Assembly: GCA_023430775.1 (NCBI GenBank)
Contig: JAEYYY010000522.1
Span: 1-10,374 of the forward strand
Origin: Pseudomonadota bacterium
Lineage (GTDB): Bacteria > Myxococcota_A > Polyangia > Haliangiales > Haliangiaceae
DNA: 10,374 bases
Direction: 5' to 3'
The position numbers and the translations under genes were made by a program. The first letter of the stretch is position 1. Each line of letters begins with the position of its first letter. This document shows, in pieces, positions 5,640-10,374 of the stretch. The notes under the pieces were generated by a model. That model searched no databases. It saw only the letters and a program-made list of their open reading frames with translations, and had not been told where the DNA came from.

Positions 5640-6775
5640 AGCAACACGATCTGCGAGCCATTGGCGCGCACGCCGCGTCCGTTGCCGGAGCGGATCGAGG
5701 TTGCCAGCGTCCCCGGCCTGTCAGCGAGCACCTCGACGACGCCGAACGTCGTCTGATACGCGCAGTTGTCGACGATGTGCGCGATCGTCGAGGGCGTGAC
5801 GCCGTCCCCGTCGAACACCACCTGGACGTCCGGCGGCGGGTCGGCGACATTCATGCAGTCCGGCTCGACCTGTGCGGACGCGATCCACAGGTAGCGCTCC
5901 GCCTCGAACGATGGCGTCAGATCGTGGACCAGCTGCTCCGTCGTGGTCGCGATCGCGGCCGTGCGCTCGGAATAGGTGTAGGGCAGGCCGAGGGTCGGCA
6001 TCGCCAGCAGCCGCACGTAGCGCAGCTCGCCGGTGTTCGAGGTGATGTTGGCCTCGAGGACGATCTCTGCCCCGGCGGTGAACTGCTCGCGCCAGATGAT
6101 GAGCTGCGACTGCAGTGAGTGCCGGGGCATCTGCATGTCGTTGGTGACCGCGGTGCCCGAGGCACCGATCCATCGGGTGTGGCAGTCCGAGCCGGTGCCC
6201 TCGCTGGTGTTCGCGAGCGCGAAGAACAGGTACTCGCCGGTCGGCATCGCCGGCGTGAAGGTGATGGCCGGCGACAGCGTGGTGGCGGTGACGGTGGTGA
6301 CCGGGTCGACCGCCTCGAACACCGCGTCCTCGGCGAGTGGCACCACGTACGCGCGCAGCTGCTCGATGCGAGCGGTCCCGGTCGATGCGTCGCGGAGCTC
6401 GAAGGCGACCGTCTGCGATGCATCGCTGGCGGCGAGGACGGCGTAGTGCTGGAACGGTCCGGGCCGGTCGACGACGCTGTTGTGCGTGCCGCCGATGCCG
6501 CGCTCGACGCCGTCGACCGTGTAGCGCACCTCGGCGGCGACATCGACGAGCGACGTCGATTGCAGGGTCGCGGTGGTGACCAGGAGCCAGCGGTGATCTG
6601 CCGGCGGCACCACCATCGTGGCGTCCGTGATCGGAGTGAACGCGTTGCTCGTGGTCTCGAACGACGCGACCGCGATCGCGAGCTCGGCCGCCGGGGGCAC
6701 GGGCTGCTCCTCCTGCGGATCGAAGTCGATCCGCCCGCAGGCGATCAGGCCAAGAGCGATCAGCGCCGCGCGCAC
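5630..6775 (-). CDS. Predicted lipoprotein with three repeated beta domains
   Basis: A 381-aa protein. Its N-terminus MRAALIALGLIACGRIDFD carries a lipobox (LIAC, Cys13), so it is probably lipid-anchored and exported. After a short Pro/Glu linker, three segments of about 100 residues (roughly 45-147, 165-262 and 285-381) share one pattern. Each opens with a hydrophobic block near the start (HRWLLVTTAT, GEYLFFALAN, ERYLWIASAQ) and closes with a Gly-Arg plus hydrophobic strand (TARIEQLRAYVV, GELRYVRLLAM, GVRANGSQIVLL). This suggests tandem beta-sandwich domains, extracellular or periplasmic, that may bind a surface or partner. Domains 2 and 3 carry Cys198, Cys307 and Cys338. No family is recognised. 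The GTG start has a TAAGAT -10-like box 6 nt upstream. Its end overlaps the ccm operon's last gene by 4 bp head-on. Confidence 0.82.
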   Translation of the reverse strand: MRAALIALGLIACGRIDFDPQEEQPVPPAAELAIAVASFETTSNAFTPITDATMVVPPADHRWLLVTTATLQSTSLVDVAAEVRYTVDGVERGIGGTHNSVVDRPGPFQHYAVLAASDASQTVAFELRDASTGTARIEQLRAYVVPLAEDAVFEAVDPVTTVTATTLSPAITFTPAMPTGEYLFFALANTSEGTGSDCHTRWIGASGTAVTNDMQMPRHSLQSQLIIWREQFTAGAEIVLEANITSNTGELRYVRLLAMPTLGLPYTYSERTAAIATTTEQLVHDLTPSFEAERYLWIASAQVEPDCMNVADPPPDVQVVFDGDGVTPSTIAHIVDNCAYQTTFGVVEVLADRPGTLATSIRSGNGRGVRANGSQIVLLGL

Positions 6776-6781
6776 GTTGTC

Positions 6782-6787
6782 ATCTTA
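6782..6787 (-). promoter_or_regulatory. -10-like box TAAGAT before the beta-domain lipoprotein
   Basis: On the minus strand TAAGAT ends 6 nt before the GTG start at 6775, which would place transcription initiation at or next to the start codon. No convincing -35 is visible. The 70-bp gap between this gene and the kinase upstream holds nothing else I can support. Confidence 0.45.
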
Positions 6788-6845
6788 CGCTGACCGACCA
6801 GATCGAGGCACGCTTCCCGCTTCGGGCGCACCTCCCGCTCCGTGA

Positions 6846-7652
6846 TCAATTGGACAGCCGCGTCGCGAGCTCGCGCGCGCTGGGAATGCGCTGCGCGGGG
6901 TCCTTGACCAGCGCGGCCTGCACGATCGCATCGAGCACCGGATCGGCGAGCGCCGGTGCGGCCTCCTCGACCACGGCCGCCATCGTCAACCAGGGTGGGC
7001 CGCGATGAAACAGCCGCTTGCCGGCGACCAGCTCCCACAGCACGACGCCGAGCGCGAACACGTCGGTCGCCGCGGTCCACGCCTCGCCGCGCACCTGCTC
7101 CGGCGCCATGTACGCGTGGGTCCCGCGCACCGTGCCGGCCTGGCCGAGCTTCTTGGCGACGCCGAGATCGATCAGGATCGCGCGATCGCCGTCGACGATC
7201 AGGTTGCCGGGACAGACATCGCCGTGGACCCAGCCGTGGGTGTGGAGGTGATGCGCGGCATCGCAGGCGTCGCGCACGATCGCGAGCGCGCGGTCCTTCG
7301 GCAAGGTCACCGCGGCCGGCGCGGCGTCGTCGCGGCTGGCCGGTGGCGCGACGATCCGGCGCAGATCCTCACCCGGGGCGAGCTCGAACGCGATGAACGG
7401 CCGGCCGTCGACCACGCCGGGCTCGAGGCCGCGCTGGACGCCGGGGTGGCGCGGCAGGCTCATCGCCAGCATCTGCTCGGTGGCGAACATCTCGCGGGCC
7501 TCGTCGTTGCGGGCGAGGTGGGTGTGGAGGCGCTTGACCGCCGCGGCGATGCCCTCGAAGCGAGGCTCGATCGACGTCGCACGCCAGACCTCGCCGAGAC
7601 CACCGACGGCGATCAGCGACGACAGACTCCACGATCCGAACAGCTCGGCCAC
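6846..7652 (-). CDS. Ser/Thr protein kinase, catalytic domain only (Hanks type)
   Basis: A 268-aa protein consisting of a kinase fold and little else. Visible elements are a glycine loop AVGGLGEVWRA (15-25, first Gly replaced by Ala), Lys40 in AAAVKRLH, a likely helix-C Glu59, a catalytic loop WVHGDVCPGNLIV with Asp145 and Asn150, metal-binding IDLG (Asp162), MAPEQ (182-186), the DVFALGVVLWE helix (Asp197) and Arg255 near the end. The catalytic residues are present, so it should be active. HGD replaces HRD (a non-RD kinase) and DLG replaces DFG. It has no transmembrane helix, PASTA, TPR or other sensor domain, so it is probably cytosolic and receives its signal from a partner. The GTG start at 7652 has a TACGCT box 8 nt upstream. 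It diverges from the 7721 gene and points the same way as the lipoprotein gene downstream. Its substrates are unknown. Confidence 0.92.
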   Translation of the reverse strand: MAELFGSWSLSSLIAVGGLGEVWRATSIEPRFEGIAAAVKRLHTHLARNDEAREMFATEQMLAMSLPRHPGVQRGLEPGVVDGRPFIAFELAPGEDLRRIVAPPASRDDAAPAAVTLPKDRALAIVRDACDAAHHLHTHGWVHGDVCPGNLIVDGDRAILIDLGVAKKLGQAGTVRGTHAYMAPEQVRGEAWTAATDVFALGVVLWELVAGKRLFHRGPPWLTMAAVVEEAAPALADPVLDAIVQAALVKDPAQRIPSARELATRLSN

Positions 7653-7660
7653 GCCACACC

Positions 7661-7666
7661 AGCGTA
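7661..7666 (-). promoter_or_regulatory. -10-like box TACGCT before the kinase gene
   Basis: On the minus strand TACGCT ends 8 nt before the GTG at 7652, giving a near-leaderless start. No good -35 is seen at the expected distance. Confidence 0.4.
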
Positions 7667-7677
7667 CCCCGGTTCGT

Positions 7678-7692
7678 GACGAGCTTGTCGTC
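7678..7692. promoter_or_regulatory. Small inverted repeat between divergent promoters
   Basis: GACGA (7678-7682) and TCGTC (7688-7692) are perfect inverted arms around GCTTG. The element lies midway in the 68-bp divergent gap and overlaps the candidate -35 (TTGTCG) of the plus-strand gene. This is where an operator would act, but arms this short may be chance. Confidence 0.25.
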
Positions 7693-7714
7693 GCGTTGCC
7701 CGGCCGGCTACGGT
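7685..7714 (+). promoter_or_regulatory. Candidate promoter TTGTCG-18 bp-TACGGT
   Basis: A -35-like TTGTCG (7685-7690) and a -10-like TACGGT (7709-7714) are 18 bp apart. The -10 ends 6 nt before the ATG at 7721, predicting a leaderless transcript. It has the best -35/-10 pair of the boxes in this window. Confidence 0.5.
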
Positions 7715-7720
7715 GGGCAT

Positions 7721-8173
7721 ATGAGGCGCCTGCTCGTCGTCGTCGCGATCGGATGTGGTGGTGGCCAGAGCCCGCCCGATCCCGACGGAGTCGTGGCGGG
7801 CGACCCGTTCGAGACGCCGCGGTTCCAGCCGCAGATCTGTGTCTCGGGCGAGCCGGGCGATCCGAATTGTCCCGTCAACCGGGTGCCGATCGACACGCCC
7901 GACGTGTCGATCGAGATGGCGTTCATCGTCAGGTTGCTGGCGACCGGCCTGATGTTCGACCACATCCAGATCGCCGGCGGCGACACGGGCGCCCACGTCG
8001 AGCACCCGCAGTTTCTGATCGAGGGCGTCGGCGGCGGCGATCCGTACGCGGATGTCGTGTTCGACATCGCGCCCGGCGGGACCGCGACCCTGGCGGCCAG
8101 CACCGCGATCATCGAGGACACCACGGGCCGGCTGTCGATCCGTTTCGTCGCCGTCGGGCCGCTCTCGCGCTGA
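7721..8173 (+). CDS. Small exported protein, probable lipoprotein, function unknown
   Basis: A 150-aa protein starting MRRLLVVVAIGCGGG, a short hydrophobic leader with a lipobox-like AIGC (Cys12). The -3 residue is Ala rather than the usual Leu, so lipidation is likely but not certain. The mature part begins with a Pro/Asp-rich linker and has Cys40 and Cys50, which could form a disulfide. It continues as a beta-rich, acidic segment (IEMAFIVRLLATGLMFDHIQ, then FDIAPGGTATLAAS). I do not recognise the family. The start at 7721 is preferred over a GTG at 7676 because the leader begins there and the candidate -10 lies between the two. The gene ends 23 bp before the acyl-CoA dehydrogenase. Confidence 0.75.
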   Translation: MRRLLVVVAIGCGGGQSPPDPDGVVAGDPFETPRFQPQICVSGEPGDPNCPVNRVPIDTPDVSIEMAFIVRLLATGLMFDHIQIAGGDTGAHVEHPQFLIEGVGGGDPYADVVFDIAPGGTATLAASTAIIEDTTGRLSIRFVAVGPLSR

Positions 8174-8181
8174 TCTCGCGC

Positions 8182-8187
8182 TAGAGT
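8182..8187 (+). promoter_or_regulatory. -10-like box TAGAGT before the acyl-CoA dehydrogenase
   Basis: TAGAGT ends 9 nt before the ATG at 8197, within the 23-bp gap. There is no recognisable -35 and no Shine-Dalgarno site between it and the start, so a very short leader is implied. Confidence 0.4.
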
Positions 8188-8196
8188 CCGGCCGCC

Positions 8197-9339
<1,143 letters not shown>

Positions 9340-9350
9340 GGCACGAGTGA

Positions 9351-9368
9351 TACGATGGCCGGAGGAGG
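9351..9368 (+). promoter_or_regulatory. -10-like TACGAT and Shine-Dalgarno GGAGGAGG
   Basis: TACGAT (9351-9356) follows the dehydrogenase stop by 11 bp. GGAGGAGG (9361-9368) lies 4 nt before the ATG at 9373. The purine block selects 9373 over the in-frame ATG at 9355, which overlaps the -10-like box and would spoil the lipoprotein leader. Confidence 0.5.
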
Positions 9369-9372
9369 ACAC

Positions 9373-9681
9373 ATGACGCGCTTGTTATTCATCGCCGCTC
9401 TGGCCGCCGGGTGTACGCCCAACAACTCGGACCAGCTGGATCAGGCCGCGGCGTTCGAGAAGCGCGCCTGTGCGTGCAAGGACGCCGCCTGTACCGACGC
9501 CCTGGTGAAGGACCTCAAGCTGTGGTTCGACAAGTACAAGGATCGCCGCGGCACCGAGTCCGACATCAAGGAGATCGAGCGGCGGTTCACCGGGATGGGC
9601 GAGTGCATGGCGAAGGCGGGGATGAGCGACGAGTCCGCCCAGACCTTGATCAAGATCGGCGAGGAAGCCGAGAAGCTGTGA
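9373..9681 (+). CDS. Small cysteine-containing lipoprotein
   Basis: A 102-aa protein. MTRLLFIAALAAGC ends in a good lipobox (LAAGC, Cys14), so it should be exported and lipidated. The mature part is mostly charged helix, with a CAC-KDAAC cluster (Cys33, Cys35, Cys40) and Cys78 in GMGEC. Four cysteines in an exported protein suggest disulfides, although a metal or heme site cannot be excluded; there is no CxxCH heme motif. Small lipoproteins with a CACKD-type cluster are, in my recollection, common in myxobacteria, but none has a role I can name. The start has GGAGGAGG 4 nt upstream. Confidence 0.82.
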   Translation: MTRLLFIAALAAGCTPNNSDQLDQAAAFEKRACACKDAACTDALVKDLKLWFDKYKDRRGTESDIKEIERRFTGMGECMAKAGMSDESAQTLIKIGEEAEKL

Positions 9682-9692
9682 GCCGGCCGCGG

Positions 9693-9698
9693 TACGAT
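9693..9698 (+). promoter_or_regulatory. -10-like box TACGAT before the zinc-ribbon gene
   Basis: TACGAT lies 7 nt before the ATG at 9706 and overlaps an in-frame ATG at 9697. It favours 9706 as the start and a near-leaderless transcript. The surrounding TACGATGG is identical to the sequence at 9351. Confidence 0.4.
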
Positions 9699-9705
9699 GG
9701 TCGCC

Positions 9706-9882
9706 ATGCCGGAGTGCCGCGAGTGCAATGACGAGGTGACGAAGCTCGTGACCGTCAAGGTCGGGGGCAAGGCCCGGAAGGTGTGTGCCGACTGCGCGGA
9801 TCGACTTCGCGAGGAAGGCGAGATCGCCGAGGCGAGCGAGGGCGTGATCCAGGGGATGATGGGTTACAAGGGTCGGAGATGA
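9706..9882 (+). CDS. 58-aa zinc-ribbon-like protein
   Basis: A tiny protein beginning MPECREC with two CxxC knuckles, Cys4/Cys7 and Cys27/Cys30 (KVCADC), 19 residues apart. This is the spacing of a treble-clef or zinc-ribbon fold that would bind one Zn. Between the knuckles is a short beta hairpin (LVTVKVGGKARK); after them come an acidic helix (RLREEGEIAEASE) and a basic end, MMGYKGRR. It has no signal peptide, so it is cytosolic; nucleic-acid or protein binding is possible but not shown. The length, clean motif spacing and strong G/C third-position use argue that it is a real gene. If the ATG at 9697 were used it would gain only three residues. Confidence 0.75.
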   Translation: MPECRECNDEVTKLVTVKVGGKARKVCADCADRLREEGEIAEASEGVIQGMMGYKGRR

Positions 9883-9940
9883 TCCGGGCGGGTAGGTGCG
9901 ACGAAGTGTTAATGCGGCGCGGCTAGCCTCCGGAAGCCGC

Positions 9941-9968
9941 TCGACACGACCTCGATCCGGGGCAGACT
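9941..9968 (+). promoter_or_regulatory. Candidate promoter before the RND permease gene
   Basis: TCGACA (9941-9946) resembles a -35 (5 of 6 to TTGACA) and is followed 16 bp later by the weaker CAGACT (9963-9968), 10 nt before the ATG. A 6-bp stem (GCGGCT 9919-9924 with AGCCGC 9935-9940) lies just upstream. No clear Shine-Dalgarno site is present. Confidence 0.3.
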
Positions 9969-9978
9969 GGCACCTCGG

Positions 9979-10374
9979 ATGTGGTTGATCCGCACCGCAC
10001 TTCGTCGTCCGTACACCTTCATCGTGATGGCGATGCTGATCGCCATCGGCGGCGTCTATTCGATCAAGAAGACGCCCACTGACATCTTCCCGAACATCGA
10101 CATCCCGGTGGTGTCGGTGATCTGGCGTTACGGCGGTCTGTCTCCGAAGGAGATGGAGAAGCGCGTCACCAACAACTTCGAGCGCTTCGTCACCACGATC
10201 GTCTCCGATATCGATCACATCGAGAGCCAGACCTTGACCGGGACGGTGGTCGTCAAGATCTACCTCCAGCCGGGCGCCGACGTCACCAAGACGATCGCGC
10301 AGGTCACCGCGGTCTCGCAGAGCGCCGTGCGCCAGATGCCACCGGGCGCCACCCCGCCGCTGATCATGCAGTAC
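9979..10374 (+). CDS. RND-family efflux permease (AcrB-type), 5' part only
   Basis: The first 132 codons of a protein that runs off the right edge; full members are about 1,000-1,100 aa. The start MWLIRTALRRPYTFIVMAML gives a cytosolic end plus the first membrane helix (about 12-29). Next comes the family segment KTPTDIFPNIDIPVVSVIW and the start of the porter domain: YGGLSPKEMEKRV, DIDHIESQTLTG, VVKIYLQPGAD and the proline-rich QMPPGATPPLI. These match the PN1 region of AcrB/MexB-like inner-membrane proton antiporters, which work with a periplasmic adaptor and outer-membrane channel. Neither partner is in the window. Substrate (drug, metal or lipid-like) cannot be told from this part. The intact start makes an interrupted gene unlikely. 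Confidence 0.93.
   Translation, partial: MWLIRTALRRPYTFIVMAMLIAIGGVYSIKKTPTDIFPNIDIPVVSVIWRYGGLSPKEMEKRVTNNFERFVTTIVSDIDHIESQTLTGTVVVKIYLQPGADVTKTIAQVTAVSQSAVRQMPPGATPPLIMQY

Noticed and set aside
6776..6845. Terminator after the kinase gene
   Set aside because: Only a 4-bp CCCG/CGGG stem (6816-6826) without a T-tract; too weak to call.

Overview
The window looks like chromosomal DNA of a high-GC Myxococcota (order Polyangiales/Haliangiales type, perhaps Kofleriaceae-like). The grounds are indirect: strongly G/C-biased third codon positions, several small lipoproteins of no obvious family, a stand-alone Hanks-type protein kinase, secreted Gly-Ser-Ala linkers, and a lipoprotein whose mature end begins CGRIDFD. 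The taxon is an inference from style, not from a marker gene.

Layout. Positions 1-391 hold two full copies and one partial copy of a 138-147 bp tandem repeat, running off the left edge. It ends 34 bp before a tightly packed plus-strand operon (426-5633) of six genes: a 731-aa secreted, membrane-anchored multidomain protein; ccmA; ccmB; ccmC; a CcmD-like protein fused to a signal peptide, a Gly-Ser-Ala linker and a two-cysteine segment; and a 104-aa single-pass membrane protein. Four junctions overlap directly. The fifth, ccmA/ccmB, is bridged by a 17-codon mini-ORF that overlaps both neighbours by one base. This is the heme-handling half (CcmABCD) of System I cytochrome c maturation; ccmE, ccmF, ccmG and ccmH are not in the window.

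The operon collides head-on with a minus-strand lipoprotein gene (5630-6775); their stop codons share the palindrome CTAG. Upstream of that lies a minus-strand kinase-only Ser/Thr protein kinase (6846-7652), divergent from a plus-strand small secreted protein (7721-8173). Next come a complete acyl-CoA dehydrogenase resembling medium-chain enzymes (8197-9339), a small cysteine-containing lipoprotein (9373-9681), a 58-aa CxxC/CxxC zinc-ribbon-like protein (9706-9882) and the first 132 codons of an RND-family efflux permease (9979 to the window edge).

The genes right of 5633 look like separate transcription units. Most have a TAnnnT -10-like hexamer 6-16 bp before the start codon, which suggests short-leader or leaderless transcripts. 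The operon genes instead rely on overlap and internal Shine-Dalgarno-like sites. The least ordinary content is the ccm operon's accessory parts (the 731-aa anchored protein, the CcmD fusion, the mini-ORF and the 104-aa protein) and the tandem repeat directly before it.
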